The notes beneath the pieces are model-generated. The model was not told the origin of the DNA and made no database searches. It saw nothing but the letters and a program-made list of their open reading frames with translations. A stretch of DNA of 37,799 nt, taken from assembly GCA_903913355.1 (NCBI GenBank), contig CAIWKU010000376.1, forward strand, positions 1 to 37,799. Direction: 5' to 3'. The DNA comes from an uncultured Bacteroidota bacterium. GTDB lineage: Bacteria; Bacteroidota; Bacteroidia; Chitinophagales; Chitinophagaceae. Positions 8,769 through 18,076 of this stretch are shown here, in pieces; position 1 is the first letter of the stretch; each line of letters opens with the position of its first letter. The position numbers and the translations under genes were made by a program.

Positions 8769-10064
8769 TTAAGATGGCAGGAATATTTTAAATCTTTCAA
8801 AACAGTATTTAGTAAGCAGCTCTCTGTCATCGGGGTGAGAAATATTAATCAGTGACTGGGCTCGCTGACGCAGGTTTTTTCCAAATAAAAAAGTGCTGCC
8901 ATATTCTGTAACCACATAGTGCACATGTCCACGGGTAGTTACTACACCCGCGCCTTGTTTAAGACAGGGTACAATGCGGGGAACTCCTTTAGCGGTTCGA
9001 CTACTCAGGGCAATAATGGGTTTTCCCCCTTCACTTAGTGCAGCCCCGCGCATAAAATCCATCTGGCCACCGATACCACTAAATTGCATTTCTCCAATAC
9101 TATCTGCACAAACCTGACCTGTCAGGTCAACTTCAATTGCACTATTGATAGCAATCACTTTGGGGTTACGGCGAATTACATGCGGATCATTTACATAATC
9201 AATATCCAGAAAGGAAAAAGCAGGGTTATCGTTCAGGTAATCATATAATTTCTGACTACCCACTGCAAATGACGTGACTGTTTTATTCGGGTGAATTTTT
9301 TTCTTTTTGTTATTGATCACATCAGTTTCTACCAGATCAATGATTCCATTACTCAACATTTCGGTATGCACACCCAGGTCACGATGCCCACTCAGGTATT
9401 TAAGTACCGCATCAGGAATGGTGCCAATACCCATTTGTATCGTACTTCCATCATCTATCAACTCGGCAACATTTTTACCAATGGTCATTTCTGTTTCACC
9501 TACTTTTTTTCCGTAATCTTCTTCATAAGCTTTGGCGGGATGATATACCATTTTTGCAAACCTGTCGGTATGTATCATTCCATCCCCATGGGTTCTGGGA
9601 AGATCCGGATTAACCAATGCGATTACTGTTTTCGCGCTATCTACGGCAGAGCGGGCAATATCTATGGAAAGACTGAGCGAGCAATATCCATGACTATCCG
9701 GAGGTGAAACATGTACGATGGCAACATCAATGGCCAGTATCTTTCTTTTAAACAGATCGGGAATATCACTTAAGAAAACCGGCACAAAATCCGCTCTTCC
9801 TTCTGATACAGCCTGACGAACAGAAGGTGAAACAAAAAGGGAATTTATGTGAAAGGCCGACTGGTAACCGGGCTTATCCAGTTCAATATCTCCTTTAAGG
9901 GTTATAGAAACCAGTTCTACATCTTTCAGCCTGTCTTTTTCCTTGGCCAACTCATGCAAAAGATATATCGGTGTACAACTTCCTCCATGAATAAATACAC
10001 GCTGCCCACTTTCAATAACAGAGAGTGCTTCTTTTGCGGATACATAAGTAAAAGGGTGCGTCAT
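8769..10064 (-). CDS. Acetyl-CoA hydrolase/transferase family protein (4-hydroxybutyrate CoA-transferase-like)
   Basis: A 431-residue class I CoA-transferase of the Cat1/AbfT group. Visible family features are an N-terminal VFIHGGSCTP loop, the SPPDSHGYCSL motif near residue 130, IQMGIGTIPDAV at about 209-220, GVHTEMLSNG with a likely catalytic glutamate at about 235, and a C-terminal VVTTRGHVHYVVTEYG block at about 375-390. Such enzymes move CoA between short-chain acids (acetate, butyrate, 4-hydroxybutyrate, succinate) or hydrolyse acetyl-CoA; which one applies here cannot be read from the sequence. It is a cytoplasmic single-gene unit with its own terminator. Confidence 0.9.
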   Translation of the reverse strand: MTHPFTYVSAKEALSVIESGQRVFIHGGSCTPIYLLHELAKEKDRLKDVELVSITLKGDIELDKPGYQSAFHINSLFVSPSVRQAVSEGRADFVPVFLSDIPDLFKRKILAIDVAIVHVSPPDSHGYCSLSLSIDIARSAVDSAKTVIALVNPDLPRTHGDGMIHTDRFAKMVYHPAKAYEEDYGKKVGETEMTIGKNVAELIDDGSTIQMGIGTIPDAVLKYLSGHRDLGVHTEMLSNGIIDLVETDVINNKKKKIHPNKTVTSFAVGSQKLYDYLNDNPAFSFLDIDYVNDPHVIRRNPKVIAINSAIEVDLTGQVCADSIGEMQFSGIGGQMDFMRGAALSEGGKPIIALSSRTAKGVPRIVPCLKQGAGVVTTRGHVHYVVTEYGSTFLFGKNLRQRAQSLINISHPDDRELLTKYCFERFKIFLPS

Positions 10065-10292
10065 TGGGTGTTTTTTTATTTTGCAAGATTGATTATTTTA
10101 AAAAAGCTAAACTATGAGATTGGTCATACAAAAAACTGATGCTCAATAGAAACAGGTAGCATATTCCTGTTTATCTCCCTTCTTTCAAAACTACCTGATT
10201 CTTATCTATACGCGTAATTATTACGTAACTTTATATCCGGGGCCTATCTGCAACTATCCGATAAACCCTTATTGCTAACTATCATTGTGTTT

Positions 10293-10586
10293 ATGAAAAA
10301 GTTTATTCAGGTTTTGTTGGTTGCCGGTATCATGTTAATAGGTATTCTGGGCATAACCAACCCCGGACATAAACTATATAAAATGTTTGATGGTGTGGAA
10401 GGGAAACTGATTCACAATTATTTTATTTACTCCGTTTACCAACAGTATGCCAGCTTTACGGTAAGCAAAGATGGGAAGTCCAGGATTTACAGGAGATATA
10501 TTGGTATTGCCATGGACTATTATGAAATCAGCCCCCTGGTTGAAAAAATAGAACCGCCTTCGCCAACACAGCCTGAATTGAAGTAA
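10293..10586 (+). CDS. Small membrane-anchored protein of unknown function
   Basis: A 97-residue protein starting at the ATG at 10293 (MKKFIQVLLVAGIMLIGILG). The hydrophobic N-terminus is a membrane anchor or uncleaved signal. The rest is a polar domain rich in tyrosine (IHNYFIYSVYQQYASF, RIYRRYIGIAMDYYEI) ending in a proline-rich tail. An in-frame TTG 21 nt upstream is a less likely start. It lies 28 nt ahead of the MgtC gene on the same strand, so it is probably co-transcribed with it. I recognise no family. Confidence 0.65.
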   Translation: MKKFIQVLLVAGIMLIGILGITNPGHKLYKMFDGVEGKLIHNYFIYSVYQQYASFTVSKDGKSRIYRRYIGIAMDYYEISPLVEKIEPPSPTQPELK

Positions 10587-10614
10587 TCTATTTCTAAAAA
10601 ATAAAATCAGAAAT

Positions 10615-11253
10615 ATGCATTTTGATGTTGAAATTCTGCTTCGCTTTCTATTGGCAGCATTATGGGGCGGGATTGTTGGCTCTGAAAGACAATACAGAAG
10701 TAAGTCGGCCGGATTTCGTACCATGATCATGATATCTATGGGAGCCTGCTTTTTTACCATCATGTCTATCCAGATTGGAGGTCCTGGCAACCCCGACAGG
10801 ATTGCTTCCAATATTGTTACAGGAATCGGATTTCTGGGTGCCGGTGTTATTTTTCGTGGTGAGAACAGAATCAATGGTATTACCACAGCAGCTACCATCT
10901 GGGCGGTTGCAGCAGTAGGTATGGGTATAGGAGCTGGTTACTATTTCCCTGCCGCAAGTGCTTCTATTCTTATTCTCTTTGTGCTGGCTGTTTTACCCTA
11001 TTTTGAAAATATCATCGAAAGACTAAATCAGTCGAAAGTGTATTCTATTGCCTGTCCTTTTTCAGAAAACACGACTACCCGCTATGAAGAAATTCTGAAA
11101 ACCCATAGGCTTAGATATAAACTGACCAAACAGCTGAAAGAAAATTCCCTAATTTCCATTACCTGGGAAACGGAAGGACACGCCAAAAGCCACGAATCCT
11201 TTATTGCTGAAATGATGAAGGATGGTTTCTTAGAAAAATTCGAGTATGTGTAG
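10615..11253 (+). CDS. MgtC/SapB family membrane protein
   Basis: A 212-residue protein with the MgtC/SapB membrane domain in residues 1-135: RFLLAALWGGIVGSERQ, AGFRTMIMISMGACFF, IVTGIGFLGAGVIFR and ITTAATIWAVAAVGMGIGAG are the classic blocks of four to five transmembrane helices. The C-terminal 75 residues form a soluble alpha/beta domain as in longer members. MgtC proteins have been linked to magnesium stress, phosphate balance and inhibition of F-type ATP synthase, but free-living homologues are mostly unstudied. It uses TAG as its stop, which shows that TAG is a normal stop codon in this genome. Confidence 0.9.
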   Translation: MHFDVEILLRFLLAALWGGIVGSERQYRSKSAGFRTMIMISMGACFFTIMSIQIGGPGNPDRIASNIVTGIGFLGAGVIFRGENRINGITTAATIWAVAAVGMGIGAGYYFPAASASILILFVLAVLPYFENIIERLNQSKVYSIACPFSENTTTRYEEILKTHRLRYKLTKQLKENSLISITWETEGHAKSHESFIAEMMKDGFLEKFEYV

Positions 11254-11305
11254 TAAGTAAATTCCAGTATAGAAATTCCCGTAATCAGCAATGATTTACA
11301 AAACC

Positions 11306-12538
11306 TCAGAAAACTTCACCCAAATTGGCAAAAATTCCTTGTGAACCATGTAGCCCCCATCCATAATCTAATGCAATAAACGTTTTTGAAAATTTATTCA
11401 ACTTAACCCTGATTCCTAAACCGTACCCGGGTAAAACGGTTTGAAACTGTTTACTTACCGGTTCGGTATAACTCTGTGCATTCAAAAAAACGACTGCACC
11501 AAACATCCGGTTCCTGCTGATATTCATCCGGTATTCAGATTCACCATATATCAGGTTCTGTCCACGAAATCGTCCTTGTATATACCCCCTGCCCATATTC
11601 AAATAGGTATCGCTGGCTGTACTTGCCAGATTCAAATACGGTGCTTTACCCGTGATATTAAACCAGTCATAAGTCCAAAAAGCCAAGGTATTCTTTGATC
11701 CTTCTGGAAAATGAATATATTTTCTGGCATCTATCAATAATGATTGCCAGTTTTGATCGCTGCCTAAAAAGGTAAAATTATTCCTGAGTACAACGTTCGC
11801 ATAATAGCCCGGTTGAGGATTAATTGAATTTCTTCGGGTATCGTACAAAAAATTAAGCGTAATTCCTGAAGCAACTGATTTTTTTGAGAATCCATATTTC
11901 TGAAAATCAGTAACCACTCCAGTAGGGGGATCTACTTCCTGTATATTCCAATAATAATCCAGATCATACCCCATACCCAGATAAAGATCTGGTGAAATTA
12001 CTTTCATATATGCCTGATACAATCTGACATAGTTATAATCAATCGTATATTGATTAGCAACAGTTGTCATTCCGCCAAGTCCATAGGTAGATTGTGGAAA
12101 TTTTTCGTAATGCCAGTCAGTAAGGATATTGGCCTTATTACCTTTGGTCCAAATACTTCCTTCAATAGGAACAAAAAATTGTTTTTTCTGTGTATAGTTT
12201 ATACTTGTAAGAAAGCTGGAAATATTTTCATCAGACCGATCGCTTGTATAAAAAGCAGTATTGGCTACGATTTCAGCAGCAAATCCTGTTTGTAAAGTGT
12301 ATTGTGCGGCTGGTAATACTGAAGTATGAAACTTACCAATCCTGGATTCGCCGGCATCGGTTCTCGGTGGCGCATGGGGCCTGATTACTTTTTGAATGAT
12401 ATCGAGCAGATCTATTTCATTTCCTTTTATGAGACTATCCGCAGCAATTTTGCTCAAGGAGTCCTTTGAAATGTTTGATTGAGCATTTGTTTCAAAAAAT
12501 GAACCCACTAAAAAAAAGAAACATGTTAGATATTTCAA
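11306..12538 (-). CDS. Omp85/BamA-like outer-membrane barrel protein
   Basis: A roughly 410-residue secreted protein. After a signal peptide (KYLTCFFFLVGSFFETNAQ) and a short linker comes a beta-barrel of the surface-antigen/Omp85 kind. Indicators are alternating amphipathic strands, FLYDTRRNSINPQPGYYANV, an RGYIQGRFRGQNLIYGESEYR segment resembling the conserved RGF/RGY region, and a terminal strand ending in phenylalanine (GIFANLGEVF). No POTRA repeats are visible, so it is a barrel-only homologue and not BamA itself. There is no ATG in a plausible place: the frame opens with TTG codons at 12571 and 12538, and the latter begins the signal peptide. Role unknown, probably an outer-membrane channel or insertion factor. 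Confidence 0.8.
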   Translation of the reverse strand: MKYLTCFFFLVGSFFETNAQSNISKDSLSKIAADSLIKGNEIDLLDIIQKVIRPHAPPRTDAGESRIGKFHTSVLPAAQYTLQTGFAAEIVANTAFYTSDRSDENISSFLTSINYTQKKQFFVPIEGSIWTKGNKANILTDWHYEKFPQSTYGLGGMTTVANQYTIDYNYVRLYQAYMKVISPDLYLGMGYDLDYYWNIQEVDPPTGVVTDFQKYGFSKKSVASGITLNFLYDTRRNSINPQPGYYANVVLRNNFTFLGSDQNWQSLLIDARKYIHFPEGSKNTLAFWTYDWFNITGKAPYLNLASTASDTYLNMGRGYIQGRFRGQNLIYGESEYRMNISRNRMFGAVVFLNAQSYTEPVSKQFQTVLPGYGLGIRVKLNKFSKTFIALDYGWGLHGSQGIFANLGEVF

Positions 12539-12674
12539 TGTGACTGTCTTGTATAAGATTATAAGATGCAATGTAACTTTTGCTTTGCTATCAAAAAAGA
12601 GTTAATGGTATTTTAAGCCAAAGTGAAATTTTAAATAGTCAATCTCATCATTTCTAATGAGAAATGAGTATAGT

Positions 12675-13946
12675 TTAAAAGGATAATTGAGTAAATTTTT
12701 CGATTTTTTTGGGTGGCCAGTAATCATAAGGAAGCAAAGTGGCCATGGTTTCCCACCATGCCCAGAATTTTCGTGTTTTTAAATCATGTGCTCCAAAATA
12801 AAAACCATTATACAATACAGAAATTGTATGCTGATTCCATAAGGATATTTCAGATACAGGGTGCTCATCAAACCGATGTTCCCTCGAAATCCGTTTATAT
12901 TCCAGAGGTGCTTTTTTGAGTAAATAGGTTACCTGTAAAGAGTCTTTAAAATACATTCCCGCCGTTGAAGAATCAATTGCAAAACCGATACTGTCTGCCG
13001 GCACAATGGCAAAACTGATAATAGAATCGGGTTGTAGTAATGCTTTTTTATATACGGAAGTAGAGTCTATCAGTTTTGTAGAATCAATTACCTGCTGCCC
13101 TTTCAATACCTGCCATTTACTAACTGTTTGTACAATTGTATCCGGATTGGCTTTGAATATTTGTCTCGCCTTCTCTTTTATACTGTTTTGAACTTTTGCA
13201 AGGCTTCTCATTTCAAAACCCTGTTTTTCCAACTGATTGGTAAAAAATGTTCTCATAAAATGCATGACAGACCCTTCATAAACATCTTTCCTTCTTTCCT
13301 GCCATTTTCGGATTTTGGCGCCTGATTTGCCCTGCGACATATCCTTAAAAAGTGGATAACCATTTAGCACCAAAATATGCGTATTATAATCATACTCAAA
13401 TTCCTCCATTTGATATTGAATGGTATATCCCAAAGATTCATTCACAATTACCAGTGGACTGTTCGCAAATGCGTTTAGGGTATTGCTATGACTACTTTTT
13501 CGAAATCGGATGACTTCCGGATTGGTTAGTGTGCAGCCTGTAGAATAAAAAGAAGTGCCAATAAAATTATCAAGAAAAAACTGTCCGTATTTTTCCCAAC
13601 CACCTTTCTCAATTGGGTCTAGTACAAGGTCGGGAAGTCCGGCGGTTTGTGGTTTCAGAAGAATCGTCATATCCCCTGAAATCTTATCCGAACGCATCAG
13701 TTGCGTGTACGTTCCAAAACCTACTAAAGAAACAATCAGCTCAAAACGACCTTGTGGTATTCTTTTTAGTCGGAATCGCCCGTCTGCATCTGTTGTTACG
13801 CCAAAAGAAGTATGACTCAAAAAAACCGCTGCTAGTGGAACTGGCTCTTTGGTATCTGCATTGATCACTTTTCCAGAAATCGTGTATTGAGATTGAGCTG
13901 AAAAAGCGTAAACAAATAAAAGCAAAAACAAGCAAGTTCGTTTCAT
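12675..13946 (-). CDS. Secreted CarboxypepD_reg-like domain protein
   Basis: A 423-residue protein with a signal peptide (MKRTCLFLLLFVYAFSAQSQ). A carboxypeptidase-regulatory-like (CarboxypepD_reg, beta-sandwich) domain follows at about residues 21-100, shown by YTISGKVINADTKEPVPLAAV, GVTTDADGRFRLKRIPQG and FELIVSLVGFGTY. The remaining 300 residues form a domain common to Bacteroidota proteins with this N-terminus and have no known catalytic motif. There is no TonB-dependent receptor barrel, so it is not a SusC-type protein. It is probably periplasmic or outer-membrane attached. It is divergent from the amino-alcohol cluster, with a 191-nt shared upstream region. Confidence 0.85.
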   Translation of the reverse strand: MKRTCLFLLLFVYAFSAQSQYTISGKVINADTKEPVPLAAVFLSHTSFGVTTDADGRFRLKRIPQGRFELIVSLVGFGTYTQLMRSDKISGDMTILLKPQTAGLPDLVLDPIEKGGWEKYGQFFLDNFIGTSFYSTGCTLTNPEVIRFRKSSHSNTLNAFANSPLVIVNESLGYTIQYQMEEFEYDYNTHILVLNGYPLFKDMSQGKSGAKIRKWQERRKDVYEGSVMHFMRTFFTNQLEKQGFEMRSLAKVQNSIKEKARQIFKANPDTIVQTVSKWQVLKGQQVIDSTKLIDSTSVYKKALLQPDSIISFAIVPADSIGFAIDSSTAGMYFKDSLQVTYLLKKAPLEYKRISREHRFDEHPVSEISLWNQHTISVLYNGFYFGAHDLKTRKFWAWWETMATLLPYDYWPPKKIEKFTQLSF

Positions 13947-14137
13947 GTTATTTCCACTCTTGGTTTTTAAAAGATAAGAAAAACATCTATTTCCGGTATA
14001 CAGATAGAAAAATAAAGTAGTTCTTTAACAGAATAGAGAAATTATTTTCCTTTTCCCTCAGTCGGTTACAGGAAATCATAAACATAATATTTTATCACAT
14101 CTTCCAAAAAATCAGTCGAATATCCTAAATTACTTCC

Positions 14138-15436
14138 ATGTCAACCCCTACCTTAAAACGCACCCTTACTCCCGCATTACTTTGGGGACTGGGCGTGGGT
14201 TATGTAATATCCGGGATGTATTTTGGCTGGAACCTCGGACTTGAAAAAGGCGGTGTTTATGGTATGGCCATCGCCACATTTTTTGTAATCATTCTGTATA
14301 CCTGTTTTAGTTTTTCATATGCTGAGCTTGCCTGCGCCATTCCTAAAGCAGGAGGTGCTTATGATTATGCGGAAAAAGCTTTTAAAAAGGACCTGGGTTT
14401 TATTGCCGGAATCGCACAAATCATTGAATTTGTATTTGCACCTCCTGCCATTGCCATTGCCATTGGCACGTATTTCAATCTGGCTTTTCCGCAAATACCC
14501 GTTATTGCCGGAGCCATAATGGTGTATTTGTTTTTTACGGCATTAAATATTTACGGAGTAAAAGCGGCAGCTGGTTTCGAATTAGCTGTCACCATTTTAG
14601 CAGTTGGGGAACTACTCTTATTTGCAGGATTAACATTACCTCATTTTTCTACTACACAGTTTGTCCATAATGCATTCCCACATGGCTGGGCTGGGGCTTT
14701 TGCTGCATTACCCTTTGCCATCTGGTTCTTTCTGGGAATAGAAGGCGTGGCCAATGTTGCCGAAGAAAGCCTGAATCCACAAAAAGATATTGTAAAAGGA
14801 TTTGGTTGGGCCATCCTCACTTTGGTAATTCTTTGTTTATTGGTATTCATCGCTTCAATAGGTGTTGGTGGATGGGAGAATATCGTTTACCTGAAAAACG
14901 GCGAAAGCTCCGATTCTCCGCTGCCATTGGCGCTCGGCAAATTATTTTCTCCCGATCATGTATATTATAAATTGCTGATTGGGATCGGTTTATTTGGATT
15001 AATCGCTTCTTTTCATGGATTGCTCTTAGCAAGCGGAAGAGCCAGTTTTGAATTTGGCAAAATTGGCAATGCTCCAAAACTATTGGGCGCTATTCATCGG
15101 AAATTTCAAACACCCGCCAATGCGTTAATCTGCAATGCGGTATTGGGGATAATCATTGTATGTACTGGCAGAACAGCTGAAATCATTGTTCTCTCTGTAT
15201 TTGGTGCAGTTACCCTGTATATAATTTCTATGCTTTCGCTTATCCGACTTAGAAAAAATGAACCAACCCTAACACGCCCTTTTCGGGTTCCCTTCTATCC
15301 GTTTACTCCCATCATTGCATTGGTACTGGCCATATTGTCTTTAACAGCCCTATGTTATTACAACGCTTTTCTGGCCATTTTATATTTTGGCTTATTGACA
15401 ATTTTTTACCTGGCATTTAAATTATTCAAACGATGA
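14138..15436 (+). CDS. APC-family amino acid/ethanolamine permease
   Basis: A 432-residue protein with about 12 transmembrane helices. The start LKRTLTPALLWGLGVGYVIS followed by GMYFGWNLGLEKGG, and AELACAIPKAGGAYDYAEKAF, match the ethanolamine permease (Eat) branch of the APC superfamily. It probably imports ethanolamine or a related amine with a cation. Its stop overlaps the start of the glutamine-synthetase-like gene (ATGA at 15433-15436), which ties transport to the first enzymatic step. It is the first gene of the cluster that ends at 20147. The Eat assignment is by similarity of the N-terminal block; another small amine cannot be excluded. Confidence 0.85.
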   Translation: MSTPTLKRTLTPALLWGLGVGYVISGMYFGWNLGLEKGGVYGMAIATFFVIILYTCFSFSYAELACAIPKAGGAYDYAEKAFKKDLGFIAGIAQIIEFVFAPPAIAIAIGTYFNLAFPQIPVIAGAIMVYLFFTALNIYGVKAAAGFELAVTILAVGELLLFAGLTLPHFSTTQFVHNAFPHGWAGAFAALPFAIWFFLGIEGVANVAEESLNPQKDIVKGFGWAILTLVILCLLVFIASIGVGGWENIVYLKNGESSDSPLPLALGKLFSPDHVYYKLLIGIGLFGLIASFHGLLLASGRASFEFGKIGNAPKLLGAIHRKFQTPANALICNAVLGIIIVCTGRTAEIIVLSVFGAVTLYIISMLSLIRLRKNEPTLTRPFRVPFYPFTPIIALVLAILSLTALCYYNAFLAILYFGLLTIFYLAFKLFKR

Positions 15437-16791
15437 ATACTCAGTCTATCTTCAATTATGTAAAACAACATCCTTCCGGGAGGGTTAAGATTGCGGTATC
15501 GGATATTGATGGAGTACTTAGGGGAAAGTATATTTCTGCCGAAAAGTTTTTATCAGTTGCCGAAACAGATATGGGTTTTTGTGATGTGGTATTCGGATGG
15601 GACATGAACGATGCTGCTTATGATAATGCCAGTTATACCGGATGGCACACAGGCTATCCGGATGCAAAATTGAAAATCATTCTCAGCAGTTTCCGTAAAA
15701 TACCCTGGGAAAATGATACTCCCTTTTTTCTGGGTGAATTCATTGATGCAAAAGGAAATCCACTGGCTATCTGCCCCAGACAGGTATTACAAAAAGTAAT
15801 CGCACAAGCTTCCAAAGCCGGATACAACGCAAAGTTCTCTCAGGAATTTGAATGGTTTAATTTTGCAGAAACCTCTCATTCCTTTGCAGACAAAGGAGGC
15901 AGAAACCTTACCCCGCTTACACCCGGCATGTTTGGGTATTCCATATTACGCAGCACAGAACGAAATGATTTTTTTTCGGACCTTTTTGATCTCCTGAAAA
16001 AATTTGATATCCCGTTAGAAGGCCTGCATACTGAAACCGGTCCCGGTGTGTATGAAGCGGCTATAGCTTTTGGAGATATCCTCAGCTCCGCAGACAGGGC
16101 CGTTCTTTTTAAAACAGCAGTGAAAGAAATAGCCGGCCTAAACGGAATCATGGCCACATTCATGGCAAAATTCAGCGAGAATCTACCAGGATGTAGTGGG
16201 CATGTTCACCAATCTTTATGGGATAAGCGTTCCCAAAATAACCTGTTTCATGATGCGAAGGATAAACAAAGGATGAGTCCATTAATGAAGAATTATCTGG
16301 CCGGGCAATTGCATTGCCTACCACATATTCTACCCATGGTGGCCCCAACCATTAATTCGTATAAGCGTTTGGTGGAGGGTGCATGGGCTCCTACTACTGT
16401 TACTTGGGGTTTAGACAACCGAACTGTTGCTTTACGTGCGCTAACAGAAGGGAAAAAATCATGTCGGCTTGAAACCCGTGTAGTAGGTAGTGACACCAAC
16501 CCCTATCTGGCCATGGCTGCTTGTTTAGCCGCCGGTTTGTATGGGATCCGAAAAAAATTAACACTCAAACAACCTGCAACAGCAGGTAATGGATACCAGG
16601 ATCTATCAAATGGTCGGTTTCCAAAAAGTTTGGATGAAGCTACCCAGTTGATGAAAACATCTGCCATTGCAAAAGAATTATTCGGCGAGGTTTTTGTACA
16701 ACATTTTACCCAAACCCGTGAATGGGAGGTAAAGCAGTTTGCCAAAGTAGTTACTGACTGGGAGCTAAAACGTTACTTTGAAATAATATAA
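15433..16791 (+). CDS. Glutamine-synthetase-like gamma-glutamyl-amine ligase (PuuA/GlnA4-like)
   Basis: A 452-residue glutamine-synthetase fold enzyme of the GlnT/PuuA type. Visible active-site blocks are EFEWFNF (about 138-144, metal glutamates), HTETGPGVYEAA (about 199-210), PGCSGHVHQSL (about 252-262, with metal/ATP histidines), NSYKRLVEGAWAPT (about 308-321), and LDNRT and CRLETR (about 328-350). The HTETGPG block replaces the SEYGPGQ-type block of many other GS-like ligases. The predicted reaction is glutamate plus amine plus ATP giving the gamma-glutamyl amide. Next to an ethanolamine-type permease and an alcohol dehydrogenase, the expected substrate is ethanolamine, as for GlnA4 of Streptomyces coelicolor. 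True ammonia-assimilating GS activity is less likely in this setting. Translationally coupled to the permease gene. Confidence 0.85.
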   Translation: MNTQSIFNYVKQHPSGRVKIAVSDIDGVLRGKYISAEKFLSVAETDMGFCDVVFGWDMNDAAYDNASYTGWHTGYPDAKLKIILSSFRKIPWENDTPFFLGEFIDAKGNPLAICPRQVLQKVIAQASKAGYNAKFSQEFEWFNFAETSHSFADKGGRNLTPLTPGMFGYSILRSTERNDFFSDLFDLLKKFDIPLEGLHTETGPGVYEAAIAFGDILSSADRAVLFKTAVKEIAGLNGIMATFMAKFSENLPGCSGHVHQSLWDKRSQNNLFHDAKDKQRMSPLMKNYLAGQLHCLPHILPMVAPTINSYKRLVEGAWAPTTVTWGLDNRTVALRALTEGKKSCRLETRVVGSDTNPYLAMAACLAAGLYGIRKKLTLKQPATAGNGYQDLSNGRFPKSLDEATQLMKTSAIAKELFGEVFVQHFTQTREWEVKQFAKVVTDWELKRYFEII

Positions 16792-16807
16792 ACTTCTTTC
16801 TGATTGC

Positions 16808-16838
16808 TTGTCATATCCTTTTTTTGCGCTTAGGTTTG
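16808..16838 (+). promoter_or_regulatory. Possible internal promoter in the amino-alcohol cluster
   Basis: TTG at 16808-16810, a 20-nt spacer and TAGGTTTG at 16831-16838 fit the Bacteroidota -33/-7 pattern TTG N17-23 TAnnTTTG. It lies in the only sizeable gap of the cluster (142 nt), upstream of the alcohol dehydrogenase gene. Inferred from pattern only. Confidence 0.35.
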
Positions 16839-16933
16839 TATGAGCGTTATCCTGTCATTATTTGATAGTTAGGTCAGGATGCTAACTGTTTGCCACTAGA
16901 AACACCAGTTATTGATTAAACACATTATTGATT

Positions 16934-18073
16934 ATGCCTGTTTCACAATTTAATTTTCCAACGATTATCCGTTTTGGTGCGGGTGCTGTAGAGGAACTAC
17001 CTGCTTATTTAAAAACCAATCAGTTACAAAAACCCTTGATTGTTACAGATCCTACTATTGCAGGATTGTCTTTCTTTAAAAAAATTGTAACGGATCTTTC
17101 TGCGAAAGGATTTTTAGTAACTGTATTTCACGATACTCATAAGAACCCGGTTAAATCTGATGTATATAAAGGAACAGAGGTCTTCGATTTTTCAAAATCG
17201 GACTGTATCATAGGTATTGGGGGAGGCGCAGCGATTGATGTGGCCAGGGCAATTTTGTTACGTATCAATCACCGTGAAGATCTTTTCAAATATGACGACC
17301 TGATTGGCGGTGATATCTATGTTACGAATGAAGTGCCGCATTTTATTACCATTCCTACTACTGCGGGAACAGGAAGTGAAGTAGGCAGGTCGGCGATTAT
17401 TGCTGATGATGACACCCATCAGAAAAAAATATTGTTCTCTCCAAAATTGCTAGCTAAAATTGTTTTTGCGGATCCTTTACTTACCATGGACCTGCCTCCA
17501 TTTATCACTGCTGCTACAGGTATGGATGCCCTAACACATAATATGGAAGCATTTCTCGCAAAAAATTATCATCCGATTTGTGATGGCATTGCCCTTGAAG
17601 GAATCCGACTAATAGCGGGCTCATTAGAACAGGCCGTGAATGCCCCAACTATCTCCTCACGTTCAGATATGTTACTTGCTTCGATGATGGGGGCGATTGC
17701 GTTTCAGAAAGGATTGGGTGTAGTTCATTCTCTGGCACATCCTATGTCTGCATTGCTGGATACACACCATGGTTTAGCCAATGCCGTGAACCTTCCATAT
17801 GGTATGCGCTTTAATATTAGCGGGTCAGAAGAAAAATTTGTAAGAATCGCACGTGCATTGGAGTTGAAAAATGAAAGCGGCGAGGGCGTTGTGGAATATC
17901 TTTTTGATCTGAACTCGCGCGTTCATATACCTAATAAACTAAGCGAAGTGGGTGTTGAATCAAAACATATTGAAACACTCGCAGATCTTGCATTTGCAGA
18001 TTTTGCGCATCCCAATAACCCTAAGCCGGTAACGCGTGCTGATTTTAAAACACTTTACGAATCTGCACTATAA
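16934..18073 (+). CDS. Iron-containing (group III) alcohol dehydrogenase
   Basis: A 379-residue Fe-ADH. The nucleotide-binding GIGGGAAIDVAR is at about 94-105, TIPTTAGTGSEVG at about 139-151, and the metal ligands fall at Asp198 and His202 (ATGMDALTHNMEAF), His265 (GVVHSLAHP) and His279 (DTHHGLANA). It should oxidise an alcohol to an aldehyde with NAD(P). In this cluster the expected substrate is gamma-glutamylethanolamide, giving the gamma-glutamyl aldehyde. The ATG at 16934 is chosen over an in-frame TTG at 16928. The next gene starts 3 nt after its stop. An alcohol dehydrogenase in place of an amine oxidase is the key clue that the substrate carries a hydroxyl group. Confidence 0.92.
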   Translation: MPVSQFNFPTIIRFGAGAVEELPAYLKTNQLQKPLIVTDPTIAGLSFFKKIVTDLSAKGFLVTVFHDTHKNPVKSDVYKGTEVFDFSKSDCIIGIGGGAAIDVARAILLRINHREDLFKYDDLIGGDIYVTNEVPHFITIPTTAGTGSEVGRSAIIADDDTHQKKILFSPKLLAKIVFADPLLTMDLPPFITAATGMDALTHNMEAFLAKNYHPICDGIALEGIRLIAGSLEQAVNAPTISSRSDMLLASMMGAIAFQKGLGVVHSLAHPMSALLDTHHGLANAVNLPYGMRFNISGSEEKFVRIARALELKNESGEGVVEYLFDLNSRVHIPNKLSEVGVESKHIETLADLAFADFAHPNNPKPVTRADFKTLYESAL

Positions 18074-18076
18074 ATC

